64,000 bases of DNA, from assembly GCA_943370285.1 (NCBI GenBank), contig CALRQJ020000013.1:62001-126000 (forward strand), read 5' to 3'. The DNA is from CALRQJ02 sp943370285 (GTDB lineage: Bacteria > Bacteroidota > Bacteroidia > Chitinophagales > Chitinophagaceae). The notes under the pieces are model-generated. The model saw only the letters and a list, made by a program, of their open reading frames with translations, made no database searches and was not told where the DNA came from. Shown here in pieces: positions 45,080 through 53,980 of the stretch; the stretch's first letter is position 1; each line of letters opens with the position of its first letter. A program made the position numbers and the translations under genes.

Positions 45080-45306
45080 AGTATGATAGTTTTCTTCGCT
45101 AAAATTATACATGCATTGATTTATTGGGTTATGCTCAAAAATCCGCCGCAAATGTACAAAAGCACAACCGCATAATAGAGAGATTGTTGTACATGGGGAA
45201 AGGGTGTGCAATAAAAAACAGGCTTTTGCTTAAACAAACCAATACTCAAAATAGAAATCGTTTAAAAACAAAGGCTATAAGACTGCTTTTACTAATTTAG
45301 CTACTC

Positions 45307-46323
45307 ATGAAGGTTGTAACTGCTTTGTTTCTGTTTCTGTTACCGGTCTGCGTTTCCGCCCAAACTTTGGGTGGAAATGCGGTCTTTAATTTTTTACGTT
45401 TACCGCAAAGCCCGCAAGTTGCAGCACTTGGCGGTACCAATATTTCCAATTTGTCTAATGATGTTAGCCTTGCTTTTTCAAATCCAGCCTTGTTGAGAAA
45501 ACAGCATCATGGTCAGTTAAATACTTCCTTTTACAATTTTAGTGGCGGATTGAGCCAATATGGGCTCACACTTGGTCATCATGAAGAAAAAATCTCCACC
45601 AATTTTGGTTTTGGTATTCAGTATTTGAATTATGGACAACTAGCTCAAACAGATGCTTCCGGCAATTTGTTGGGTAGTTTTTCTCCTACTGATATGGCTG
45701 TTCAATTTATGTTTTCCAAGCAGCATAAAATGAATTGGCATTATGGAGCCACCATTAAATGGGTTCAATCGAATTATGGCATCTATAAAAACAGTGGATT
45801 AGCTGCAGATGTTGCATTGTCATATATCGATACTAGCCAATTATTACAAATAGCTTTTGTGGCGAAAAATATGGGAACTTCACTAACTCAATTTGACGCT
45901 GATGCTATTCAAGAACTACCGTTTGACGTACAACTGGGGATTACTAAACGCCTCGCTAAAGCACCCATACAATTTTCATTAACCGCTCATCATTTGCATC
46001 GGTTCAATATTTACTATAAAGACACTATTTTTTTACAAGAAGAAGGTGAAGATGTATTGAATGATAAAAAAAATACAACTGAGAAAATTTTTGCTCACTT
46101 GATTTTTGCAACTCAGGTTTTTATTAATGATAAGATAGAGCTAACAATGGGCTATAATTTCTTACGCCGCCAAAGTTTGAATGCACTGAATGTAGCTAAT
46201 GGATTGAACGGATTTACCCTTGGTGTAGGAGTTACGCTTAAAAAAATTCAAATTCGGTATGCAACTGGCTTTTACCAACGGAATACTTTTCACCAATTTG
46301 GTATCAATACAACTTTGTATTAA
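45307..46323 (+). CDS. porQ: Type IX secretion system protein PorQ
   Basis: Outer-membrane T9SS component of the PorV/PorQ class. The 338-residue protein has a signal peptide (MKVVTALFLFLLPVCVSAQ), then the family opening FNFLRLPQSPQVAALGGTNISN and the conserved FSNPALL. The rest is an antiparallel beta-barrel with alternating residues. It is separate from other T9SS genes. Its stop shares TTAA with the YitT gene. Confidence 0.85.
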   Translation: MKVVTALFLFLLPVCVSAQTLGGNAVFNFLRLPQSPQVAALGGTNISNLSNDVSLAFSNPALLRKQHHGQLNTSFYNFSGGLSQYGLTLGHHEEKISTNFGFGIQYLNYGQLAQTDASGNLLGSFSPTDMAVQFMFSKQHKMNWHYGATIKWVQSNYGIYKNSGLAADVALSYIDTSQLLQIAFVAKNMGTSLTQFDADAIQELPFDVQLGITKRLAKAPIQFSLTAHHLHRFNIYYKDTIFLQEEGEDVLNDKKNTTEKIFAHLIFATQVFINDKIELTMGYNFLRRQSLNALNVANGLNGFTLGVGVTLKKIQIRYATGFYQRNTFHQFGINTTLY

Positions 46324-47279
46324 TGCTTTTCTAAAGGCCTTTTCTTAATCATTCCACCTTTAGAATCTTTAATGCTATTCATTACAACAAAAGCATACGG
46401 ATCTATTTTAGCAATTTCATTATTCAGGCCTGAAATCTCCAAACGAGTAACAACCGTATAGAGAATGTCAATTTCTTCATCTCTTTGTCCTCTCTTGCCA
46501 TAACCACCTTTACCACGATAGATTGTTACACCACGTCCCAACCGACTTGTAATCATCTCTTGCAATTCGGTGTGTTTAATAGAAATGATGGTAACACCGG
46601 TATATTCTTCAATACCTTCAATAATAAAATCTACCGTTCTTGCAGCTGAGAAATAAGTGAGGATGGCATACAAGGCAATTTCAATCGAAAACAAATAAGC
46701 TGCTACAGAAAATATGCAGATGTTGAATATCAAAATCACATCTCCAATTGTTGCTCCAGATTTTCGGCTAATGTATATGGCTAACACTTCTGTTCCGTCA
46801 ATTACTGCACCACCTCTTACACTTAAACCAATTCCGGCTCCAAGAAAAAATCCACCAAAAACAGCGATTAGTAGTTTGTCTGATGTGATAACAGGCAAGG
46901 GCATTAAAGCAACAGCAAGTGCTAGAAAGCTTATGGCTAAAAATGTTTTAATAGCAAAAACTTTGCTAATCTGTTTTATGGCCATTAGAACAAAAGGCAA
47001 ATTAACCAGTAAAATAAGTATTGAGAGTGGCGTGCCGGAAACCTCGTTAATGAGTAACGAAATACCCATTGCACCTCCGTCTAAAAAATTATTGGGTAAA
47101 AGAAAACTCTTTAAACCGACTGCTGCTGAAAAAATACCAAGGATGATGAATAACGCATCTTTTAAATTGCGTTTTACATCAACTTTAAACCTATAAACGG
47201 CTTTAGCAGATTCGTATTTACTCCCGGTTTTTGCTTTATTAACTCCTCTAATAATAATTTGCTGAAATATTGGGTTCAT
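46320..47279 (-). CDS. YitT-family membrane protein (DUF2179)
   Basis: 319 residues with five to six helices between about residues 40 and 215 (ALFIILGIFSAAVGLKSFLL, GGAVIDGTEVLAIYISRK) and a C-terminal soluble DUF2179 domain (VTIISIKHTELQEMITSRLGRGVT, GKRGQRDEEIDILYTVVTRLE). The topology and motif order match YitT/YpjC. The physiological role is not established. A long N-terminal charged region (1-37) precedes the first helix. Confidence 0.9.
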   Translation of the reverse strand: MNPIFQQIIIRGVNKAKTGSKYESAKAVYRFKVDVKRNLKDALFIILGIFSAAVGLKSFLLPNNFLDGGAMGISLLINEVSGTPLSILILLVNLPFVLMAIKQISKVFAIKTFLAISFLALAVALMPLPVITSDKLLIAVFGGFFLGAGIGLSVRGGAVIDGTEVLAIYISRKSGATIGDVILIFNICIFSVAAYLFSIEIALYAILTYFSAARTVDFIIEGIEEYTGVTIISIKHTELQEMITSRLGRGVTIYRGKGGYGKRGQRDEEIDILYTVVTRLEISGLNNEIAKIDPYAFVVMNSIKDSKGGMIKKRPLEKH

Positions 47280-47336
47280 ATTGTCTAAGCTATTAAAAAA
47301 AACTTAAAACCCCAATATTTAGCTTATTACATTCAG

Positions 47337-49409
47337 CTATGACAATAAAGTAAGTACACTGCTAAAGGGCAAATTATTATCTAATAAGGTAAAACTAACA
47401 GTTGTTCCTTTATCAATTTCACTTTGAATGGTCATTTTTCCGCCATTGGTTTCAATAAACTCTCTACATAATAAAAGTCCAATTCCGGTTCCTTTTTCAC
47501 CTTTGGTTCCTGCTGCTGAAATGGTTAATTCTGCATTCATGATTTTTTCAATTTTATCCTGCGTCATTCCAATTCCATTATCTGCAACTGTAATACGGAT
47601 AAAATTACGTCTTGCACTTCCTTTTACTACAATTTCACTTCCTGAATGACTGAATTTAACAGCATTAGCAATAATGTTTCGCAAAATTACTTTTACATGG
47701 TTTTCGTCAGCATAGACAAGCATTTCATCTGTAAGATTATTGATAATCGAAACATTTTTTGCAGTGGTAATATTATGAAATAGTTCTATGATTTCTTTGC
47801 AGATGGCATTTAGCTCTACTGTTTTGGGATTGGCTTTAATACCCCTCAACTGCGTTTGAGACCATTGAAGCAAATTATCCATTGTATGAAATACTGCATT
47901 AACATTTTGAGATAATGCTACTGATATTGTTTTGAATTCATCCTGTGTCATATCGCCAATGGATACCATCTCTAGCACATTTTTTAGCGATGCGATAGGA
48001 GAACGTAAGTCATGACTAATGATGGATAACAATTTGTCTTTTGTTTGATTGGTATTTATTAATTCTGCATTTACTTGTTGTAAAGAAACTGTTCTTTCGT
48101 TCACTTTTTCTTCTAATTCTCTATTCTTTTGTTCTGATAGTTGTTGTAACGCAATAATTTTTTGCTTTTCTAATTCAATGTTTTGTAGTTCTTTATCCTT
48201 TAAATCTAATCGCATTAATTTATATCTGTAAGCTAAAAAAATTCCAAACAAAATAATTTCAGATACAATTGCGTAAGAAAAGAAATAGTAAGGCTGCTTA
48301 AAATCAAATAGCTGTAAATTAAACTGACGATTAATATAGTTTGCTGTCAACATAAAGGCTACAATCAATAGCGGGGTATTGGCTGTAACAAAATAGATGG
48401 CTAGCTTATGTTTTTTGAACAATGCATAAACACCTAAAATGCAACTGCATAAGACTACTAAAAAAGCAACAATAGCTATATAAGTGTTATCAAAAATCCA
48501 TTGATCAATTATGCCAGTGTACAGTCTTCTTGAAAACTCTGCAATAACAAATATTGGAGTGATTAAAACGGGCCACTGCAAATATTTAAGTATCTTATTC
48601 CATGTAGGATAATGAATGGCAGTTTCTAAAAAATATCTACTAAAATGGAGATAGGCATAGGCAAATAAAGTAACTGCAATGATACCAATACAATCACCTG
48701 CGAAATATTTTTCTAATGCCGATCCGGCAAAGATGGTGTCTAAAAATATATAGGTTGAAGCTCCTGTGATGTATAAAATATAATAGAGGTAAGTTTTATC
48801 GTTTAGGAATCCATATAGTAGCAAATTATAAATAACTATGGCTAACAATACTCCTAATAATAGTAGTTCTGTATTCTCTTTTTCTTCCAGTTTTTTATTA
48901 ACGATTGTGGCGGGTGTAATCTTAATATTAAATGCTCCGATGGTGTTAAATTGTTTGATATGTAATAAATACGTTTGAGCGGTTTTTACATCGTCAATTG
49001 GAAAAGCAAGGTAATTTCGAGTTAATGGTAGAATTGATTCACTATATCTAGTATAATAACCGTTAATAGCTAATGGTTTGGGCTGTGTAGGTGTATAAAT
49101 TTCATTTAGGTATTGTCTGTTTACATACAAGTACCAATCTGTATCATTTGATTTGTTTGAATTTGAGATGGTGAACACAACCCAATAATCGGCATTTTTA
49201 ATAGGTTGGTTTGTTTTTGTGAAACCGCCACTTAAATAAATTTTGTAAGCTTCATCTAGCGATAGTTTTCCGGTATCGGGTAAACAATAAATCGATTGAC
49301 TAATATCAGCAGTTTCACCAAATTTCGGCAACGAAATTGTGTCAATTTTAGCCTGTGCAACAGTTAGAATGGGTATGAAAATATACAGTAGAAACAGTGT
49401 TCTTCTCAT
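47337..49409 (-). CDS. 7TM-DISM sensor histidine kinase
   Basis: Membrane sensor kinase of 690 residues. A signal peptide is followed by a periplasmic 7TMR-DISMED2 domain (about 20-170), seven transmembrane helices (about 185-395, 7TMR-DISM), a coiled coil (395-445) and the kinase core. The phospho-acceptor is His466 in ISHDLRSPI; N-box NIIANAVKFS, G1 DNGIGM and G2 GEKGTGIGLLLC follow. No response regulator gene is adjacent, so the partner is elsewhere. The signal is unknown. Confidence 0.92.
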   Translation of the reverse strand: MRRTLFLLYIFIPILTVAQAKIDTISLPKFGETADISQSIYCLPDTGKLSLDEAYKIYLSGGFTKTNQPIKNADYWVVFTISNSNKSNDTDWYLYVNRQYLNEIYTPTQPKPLAINGYYTRYSESILPLTRNYLAFPIDDVKTAQTYLLHIKQFNTIGAFNIKITPATIVNKKLEEKENTELLLLGVLLAIVIYNLLLYGFLNDKTYLYYILYITGASTYIFLDTIFAGSALEKYFAGDCIGIIAVTLFAYAYLHFSRYFLETAIHYPTWNKILKYLQWPVLITPIFVIAEFSRRLYTGIIDQWIFDNTYIAIVAFLVVLCSCILGVYALFKKHKLAIYFVTANTPLLIVAFMLTANYINRQFNLQLFDFKQPYYFFSYAIVSEIILFGIFLAYRYKLMRLDLKDKELQNIELEKQKIIALQQLSEQKNRELEEKVNERTVSLQQVNAELINTNQTKDKLLSIISHDLRSPIASLKNVLEMVSIGDMTQDEFKTISVALSQNVNAVFHTMDNLLQWSQTQLRGIKANPKTVELNAICKEIIELFHNITTAKNVSIINNLTDEMLVYADENHVKVILRNIIANAVKFSHSGSEIVVKGSARRNFIRITVADNGIGMTQDKIEKIMNAELTISAAGTKGEKGTGIGLLLCREFIETNGGKMTIQSEIDKGTTVSFTLLDNNLPFSSVLTLLS

Positions 49410-49531
49410 AGTTGCGGTAGCTTTCGGTTCTTATAAAAAGTGAAAATAGTAAAATTATTTAATAATGCTAATTTGAGATTTTCAGCAATTTCTGCTAACA
49501 ATTATTTCTCTTCTAATTGTAAAATAAGATT

Positions 49532-49547
49532 TGGCACACATCTTGAA
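49532..49547 (+). promoter_or_regulatory. Sigma-54-like promoter
   Basis: TGGCACACATCTTGAA fits TGGCACR-N4-TTGCW with correct spacing; only the -12 C is replaced by A. The inferred start of transcription is near 49558, 13 bp before the ATG at 49571. I see no TAnnTTTG element here. Confidence 0.45.
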
Positions 49548-49570
49548 TTGTGTAAAATAAATCGTTGGTT

Positions 49571-50149
49571 ATGAAAAAGATTTATTTATTAATCGTTTTT
49601 GTATGCACTATCTCTTTTGTGCAAGCTCAGTTTTATGCTACAACAACTAATGGACGCCGTGTAATTTTATATGCTGATGGCACATGGCAAGTAATGGATA
49701 GTATCAATTATCAACCGGTTACAGATGTAAATACTTTGTACAATGAAGCGTATCAATATGCCTATGATATTATGTACAGTGATGAGTTTTTCCCAACTGA
49801 AAGAAGAACAAAAGCTACACAATGGGCAATCGAATATGTAAAGTCTGGATTGAATTTAGCTATTGGTCGTAAATCTCTGGATAGTTGGTATGATGACTTG
49901 AACAATTTCGCTTACAACTTATTGTATAAAGATATCTTTTTTTCAACTGAAAGAAGAGCAAAAGCCACACAATGGGCTGCACAAACCATCAAGTCAAAAG
50001 CTTATTACGAAGACTTTAGCATTTCGTTTATTACGAAACATAAAGCTGCATATAACCTAGCTTACAATAGAATTTTCAAAACAGAATTCTTTGCTCAAGA
50101 TAGAAGAAAAAAGGCATTAAATTGGGCCAATGAGTTTGTAAAACGATAA
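49571..50149 (+). CDS. Secreted protein with three ~50-residue repeats
   Basis: 192 residues, unrecognised family. A signal peptide (MKKIYLLIVFVCTISFVQAQ) is followed by a short beta segment ending VILYADGTWQVMDS, a type of motif seen in Bacteroidota export proteins. Then come three copies, at about 65-91, 114-141 and 164-191, of a pattern Y-x3-Y-x3-FF-x3-RR-x-KA-x2-WA-x4-K: FFPTERRTKATQWA, FFSTERRAKATQWA, FFAQDRRKKALNWA. The 50-residue spacing is regular. Preceded by a sigma-54-like promoter and followed by a terminator: a single regulated gene. Possibly a helical repeat; no function proposed. Confidence 0.75.
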   Translation: MKKIYLLIVFVCTISFVQAQFYATTTNGRRVILYADGTWQVMDSINYQPVTDVNTLYNEAYQYAYDIMYSDEFFPTERRTKATQWAIEYVKSGLNLAIGRKSLDSWYDDLNNFAYNLLYKDIFFSTERRAKATQWAAQTIKSKAYYEDFSISFITKHKAAYNLAYNRIFKTEFFAQDRRKKALNWANEFVKR

Positions 50150-50151
50150 AT

Positions 50152-50178
50152 AAAAAGAGCCATTTTTTGGCTCTTTTT
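50152..50178. terminator. Bidirectional terminator between convergent genes
   Basis: AAAAAGAGCCA (50152-50162) pairs with TGGCTCTTTTT (50168-50178) across a TTTTT loop, with A- and T-runs. Confidence 0.85.
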
Positions 50179-50187
50179 AAATGTATT

Positions 50188-50499
50188 TTATTCTCCTTTT
50201 TTAAGTGCTGCTACATAGCTTTCGGGAGATTTCACAAACTCGTCTTTACAACTTTTATTACAAAAGCCTATAACCTTACCCTTGTAAATTGTTGTATCGT
50301 CAATGGAAGTATTCTTTACCGGCATTTCACATACCGGATCATTTTTATAACCTAATAAAACTGCGCTGAAATCTGCTTTGGGTTCGGCAGGAGCAGGAGC
50401 AACTGTAGTGGTGTCTTTCGTTGTGGCTGTTTCTGAAGTAGAATTAGCACAAGAAACTAATGTGGTAGCAAAAAATACTATTGCAAAAAATGCTTTCAT
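50188..50499 (-). CDS. YHS-domain lipoprotein
   Basis: 103 residues. The start at 50499 (MKAFFAIVFFATTLVSCANS) gives a lipoprotein signal peptide with lipobox LVSC. A Thr/Ala linker leads to a metal-binding YHS/TRASH-like domain: NDPVCEMPV, YKGKVIGFCNKSCKDEF. The cysteines Cys-x..-Cys-x3-Cys could bind copper or another soft metal. The longer frame up to 50574 is not signal-like. Confidence 0.8.
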   Translation of the reverse strand: MKAFFAIVFFATTLVSCANSTSETATTKDTTTVAPAPAEPKADFSAVLLGYKNDPVCEMPVKNTSIDDTTIYKGKVIGFCNKSCKDEFVKSPESYVAALKKGE

Positions 50500-50615
50500 T
50501 GTAGTTTTTTTACAAAGATAATTGCTTCCAATAGTCGGTTCTTGGTTTTTTCTTTGATGATTGCTTTTTTTCAATCAACTTGCGACATAATTGCTTCCAT
50601 TCAAAATTAATAACG

Positions 50616-51503
50616 ATGAAAAATATAACTGTAATTGGTGCCGGAACGATGGGAAATGGCATTGCTCATGTATTTGCTCAAGCCGGGTTTAACGTTAATT
50701 TGGCCGATGTAAATGCAGCACAACTCGAAAAAGCTTTAAGTACGATTGCTAAAAACATGGATCGACAAGTAGCAAAAGGTACCATCTCCGAAGACCAAAA
50801 ACAAGCTGCCTTAGCTAATATTACTAGCTATATGAATATCGCAGATGCAGTACAATCTGCTGAATTAGTAGTTGAAGCTGCAACAGAAAATGTGGCATTG
50901 AAACTGCAAATTTTTAAAGAGATTGATGCAGCTGCGCCGGCAGGTTGCATTCTGGCATCCAACACTTCGTCTATTTCCATTACAAAAATTGCTTCTGTTA
51001 CCAATCGTCCGGATCTAGTTATCGGCATGCATTTTATGAATCCGGTACCTGTAATGAAGTTGGTGGAGATTATTAATGGTTATGCTACTTCCAATACAGT
51101 GTCGAATACCATTGTTGAGCTAAGCAAACAATTAGGCAAAGTGCCATGTGTTGTAAATGATTATCCCGGATTTATTGCAAATAAGATTTTGATGCCCATG
51201 ATTAACGAAGCCATTTGTAGCTTATACGAAGGCATCGCCGGTGTTGAAGCAATTGATACAATTATGAAGCTCGGAATGGCACATCCGATGGGACCATTAC
51301 AATTAGCTGATTTTATTGGGCTAGATGTTTGCTTGAGTATTCTTAATGTACTTCATCAGGGATTTGGAAATCCTAAATATGCTCCTTGTCCTTTATTGGT
51401 TAATATGGTTACTGCCGGAAAGTTAGGTGTTAAGAGTGGAGAAGGATTTTATACCTATACGCCGGGCTCAAAAGAATTGGTGGTAAGTAATCGTTTCAAA
51501 TAA
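50616..51503 (+). CDS. 3-hydroxyacyl-CoA (3-hydroxybutyryl-CoA) dehydrogenase
   Basis: NAD(P)-dependent oxidation or reduction of 3-hydroxyacyl-CoA. Starting at the ATG at 50616 it has 295 residues: Rossmann motif GAGTMGNGIA, then ASNTSSISIT, the catalytic histidine region IGMHFMNPVPVMKLVEII and NDYPGFIANKILMPMINEA, and PMGPLQLADFIGLD. Length and motifs fit the PaaH/Hbd type. The next gene, ydcF-like, starts 4 bp after its stop, so they share an mRNA. Confidence 0.93.
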   Translation: MKNITVIGAGTMGNGIAHVFAQAGFNVNLADVNAAQLEKALSTIAKNMDRQVAKGTISEDQKQAALANITSYMNIADAVQSAELVVEAATENVALKLQIFKEIDAAAPAGCILASNTSSISITKIASVTNRPDLVIGMHFMNPVPVMKLVEIINGYATSNTVSNTIVELSKQLGKVPCVVNDYPGFIANKILMPMINEAICSLYEGIAGVEAIDTIMKLGMAHPMGPLQLADFIGLDVCLSILNVLHQGFGNPKYAPCPLLVNMVTAGKLGVKSGEGFYTYTPGSKELVVSNRFK

Positions 51504-51507
51504 TTGC

Positions 51508-52263
51508 ATGTTGTATTTAGTTTCATTTTTGGTAACTCTTCTATTAGCCCCTGCTAATTGGTTAATGATACTGCTTGCTTGGACTTTTTTTACCAAAAAA
51601 GTTCTACTTCGAAAGCGATTATTGCTTTTAGCTTTTTGTTTATTTATTCTATTTAGTAACGAGTTTCTGTACAATGCTGCCAATAAATATTGGCAAACTA
51701 AACCAGTTACAATTTCCAATAAAAGTAATTACGAAGCAGGCATTTTATTGGGCGGAATGATGGCGAATGCTGCGGATGGCAATGCGTACTTTACAGGTGC
51801 ATCTGATCGATTTATTCAAACGGTACAATTGTACCAGTCAGGAGTAATTAAAAAAGTGATTGTTTCCGGTGGTTTATCGCCATTCAAAAACGGAAGGGCA
51901 GAAGGAAAGAGCTTGCAAATTGAATTGCTAGAAGCCGGTGTTAAAGCAGAAGATATTATTGTTGAATCGGCTTCTGTAAATACATATGAAAATGGATTGT
52001 TTAGTAAGAAAATAATTGATTCACTTCAATTAAAGCCGCCGTTTGTTCTGATTACATCCGCTATGCATATGCCAAGAGCACAAAAAGTATTTAACAAACT
52101 AGCAATACCAACTATTTCATTTCCTTGTGATTATAAAAGTACTTTGAAAAAAACCGAAGTTAAAGATGTTATTTATCCCAATATTGAAGTGCTCAATAAT
52201 TGGAGGTATCTTATCAAAGAAATTGTAGGAACTTGGGGCTATCAACTTACCAATAAAGCCTAA
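51508..52263 (+). CDS. YdcF-family (DUF218) membrane protein
   Basis: 251 residues. Two N-terminal helices (about 1-25 and 32-52) are followed by the DUF218 Rossmann-like domain: ILLGGMMAN, KKVIVSGGLSP, ESASVNTYENG and FVLITSAMHMPRAQKVF. Members act on cell-envelope intermediates (ElyC) or remain unknown. It ends directly next to the stop codon of the opposite gene. Confidence 0.88.
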   Translation: MLYLVSFLVTLLLAPANWLMILLAWTFFTKKVLLRKRLLLLAFCLFILFSNEFLYNAANKYWQTKPVTISNKSNYEAGILLGGMMANAADGNAYFTGASDRFIQTVQLYQSGVIKKVIVSGGLSPFKNGRAEGKSLQIELLEAGVKAEDIIVESASVNTYENGLFSKKIIDSLQLKPPFVLITSAMHMPRAQKVFNKLAIPTISFPCDYKSTLKKTEVKDVIYPNIEVLNNWRYLIKEIVGTWGYQLTNKA

Positions 52264-52869
52264 TTATGCTTTATGTACTTCAACAGTATGCAAGTCTTTT
52301 ATGCGATATAAAAACTCCGTTAATCTGGCTTTTGCAATTCCAACAGTAGTTAAACAAAATAGTTGTTGTTCTTGATGAATAATGGTTGTATTAAATTGCT
52401 TTAATATCGTCATCACTTCATTTTGTTTGGTATAATCAAACTGAAGATTGTATTTAACTTCAATGGGTTTTTGTATGGCAGGAGTTAATTGAAGTGCCAT
52501 AGATGCCGCTGCTTTATATGCTTGTATTAAGCCTGGAACTCCTAAAAGCGTTCCGCCAAAATAACGAACCACAATAATTGCTACGTCAGTCAATCCTTTA
52601 CTATCAATTTGGCCAAGTATTGGTTTGCCGGCTGTTCCTGAAGGTTCACCATCGTCACTAGATCTAAATTGATTCCCATCAGTTCCCAGTCTATAAGCAA
52701 AACAAAAATGAACTGCTTTGCTGTGCTGCTTTTTTAAGCGTTGCAGTTGTAGTTTAAATTCATCTGTATGTTGAATAGGAAAAGCATGGGCTAAAAAACG
52801 ACTGCCTTTATCTTTAAATTCTGCAAAAGCAGCTTTATCAATGGTTGTAAAATAATCGGCTTCAGCCAT
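52264..52869 (-). CDS. YigZ/IMPACT-family protein
   Basis: 201 residues of the UPF0029/YigZ family, homologous to eukaryotic IMPACT, a regulator of translation. The marks are KGSRFLAHAFP, FRSSDDGEPSGTAGKPIL and VVRYFGGTLLGVPGLIQAYK, with a C-terminal ferredoxin-like domain (about 135-200). The function in bacteria is unclear. The start is 7 bp after the stop of ribD, so they form one operon. Confidence 0.9.
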   Translation of the reverse strand: MAEADYFTTIDKAAFAEFKDKGSRFLAHAFPIQHTDEFKLQLQRLKKQHSKAVHFCFAYRLGTDGNQFRSSDDGEPSGTAGKPILGQIDSKGLTDVAIIVVRYFGGTLLGVPGLIQAYKAAASMALQLTPAIQKPIEVKYNLQFDYTKQNEVMTILKQFNTTIIHQEQQLFCLTTVGIAKARLTEFLYRIKDLHTVEVHKA

Positions 52870-52876
52870 TAGGTAT

Positions 52877-53917
52877 TTATGGTTTATTGAAATAATGAAT
52901 GGTATCGTTTAATATTTTGGTGCTATCGCTAATGATTGAAGTTGATAATATGGGTGCTTTAATTCCATCCATCAAAAACAAATGATTGTTTTGTATCACT
53001 CTTGCTTCATCCCATTTGTTTTCATCGATAAATGACTGAAGCAAAGTGGTTCCGCCTTCCACTAAAATACTTTGCAATCCTAGTTTATAACAACTATTTA
53101 AAATTACATCAATCACATTATCAGAAACACCGTATTTGACATACAGTTTATTTTCTTTTATTTCTTCTTTTAGGGTATTAAAAATAATGGTAGGTATAGT
53201 ACAGTCATTTAAGTGATGTGATGCAGGTAATGATAAATTCTTGTCAATATACATTCTAGTTGGATGCTTCCCTGACCAAAGTCTGTTATTCAAAGAAGGG
53301 TTATCTGCCAAGGCCGTATTTGATCCAACTAATATGGCAGACTCTTCGCTACGCCATTGGTGCACTAAGCGGTTCGTATATTCGTTACTGATTTGCGTTC
53401 TTTCTTTGGTTTTTCCAGCAATAAATCCATCGTTACTTTGTGCCCATTTCAACATGATATATGGTCGATGTAAAGCATGAAATGTGAAAAAGCGTTTGTT
53501 CAACAACATACATTCTTTTTCTAGTACTTTTGAAATAACCGAAACTCCGGCTTCTTGTAGTATGGTGATGCCTTTTCCGTTTACCGCTTCAAAAGGATCG
53601 GAACATCCTATTACTACTTTTTTTATTCCCTTTTTAATAATCAAATGAGCACAGGGTGGCGTTTTGCCAAAATGGGCACAGGGTTCTAAAGAAACATAAA
53701 TAGTAGATAAGGGAATTAGTTGTTGATCTTCTGCTTTAACACTGTCAATGCAATTGACTTCAGCATGGGCTGAGCCATATTGTTTGTGATAGCCTTCGCC
53801 AATAATTCTGTTTTCATACACCAAAACAGCGCCTACCATTGGGTTAGGAGCAACATAACTTGCACCCAATTGGGCTAATGCCAAACAACGGTTCATATAT
53901 TTTTCGTGTTCTTGCAA
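52877..53917 (-). CDS. ribD: Bifunctional riboflavin biosynthesis protein RibD
   Basis: N-terminal pyrimidine deaminase plus C-terminal reductase, steps 2 and 3 of riboflavin synthesis. The deaminase zinc site is HAEVNCI and PCAHFGKTPPCAHLI, preceded by YVAPNPMVGAVLV. The reductase half starts near residue 145 with RPYIMLKWAQSNDGFI and has ILVEGGTTLL near residue 285. At 346 residues it is complete. Followed by a yigZ-like gene; divergent from prmC. Confidence 0.94.
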   Translation of the reverse strand: MQEHEKYMNRCLALAQLGASYVAPNPMVGAVLVYENRIIGEGYHKQYGSAHAEVNCIDSVKAEDQQLIPLSTIYVSLEPCAHFGKTPPCAHLIIKKGIKKVVIGCSDPFEAVNGKGITILQEAGVSVISKVLEKECMLLNKRFFTFHALHRPYIMLKWAQSNDGFIAGKTKERTQISNEYTNRLVHQWRSEESAILVGSNTALADNPSLNNRLWSGKHPTRMYIDKNLSLPASHHLNDCTIPTIIFNTLKEEIKENKLYVKYGVSDNVIDVILNSCYKLGLQSILVEGGTTLLQSFIDENKWDEARVIQNNHLFLMDGIKAPILSTSIISDSTKILNDTIHYFNKP

Positions 53918-53980
53918 GTGCGATAGCTTTTTGTTTTATGCAGTTTGCAAAAGTACCCAAATCATAGTTATTATTGCAGC

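Noticed and set aside
45080..45211. Longer gcvP N-terminus (44 codons)
   Set aside because: The extra codons do not resemble the family and the ATG at 45079 matches it.
45080..45306. Glycine riboswitch upstream of gcvP
   Set aside because: No conserved paired aptamer or terminator-antiterminator pattern could be found there.
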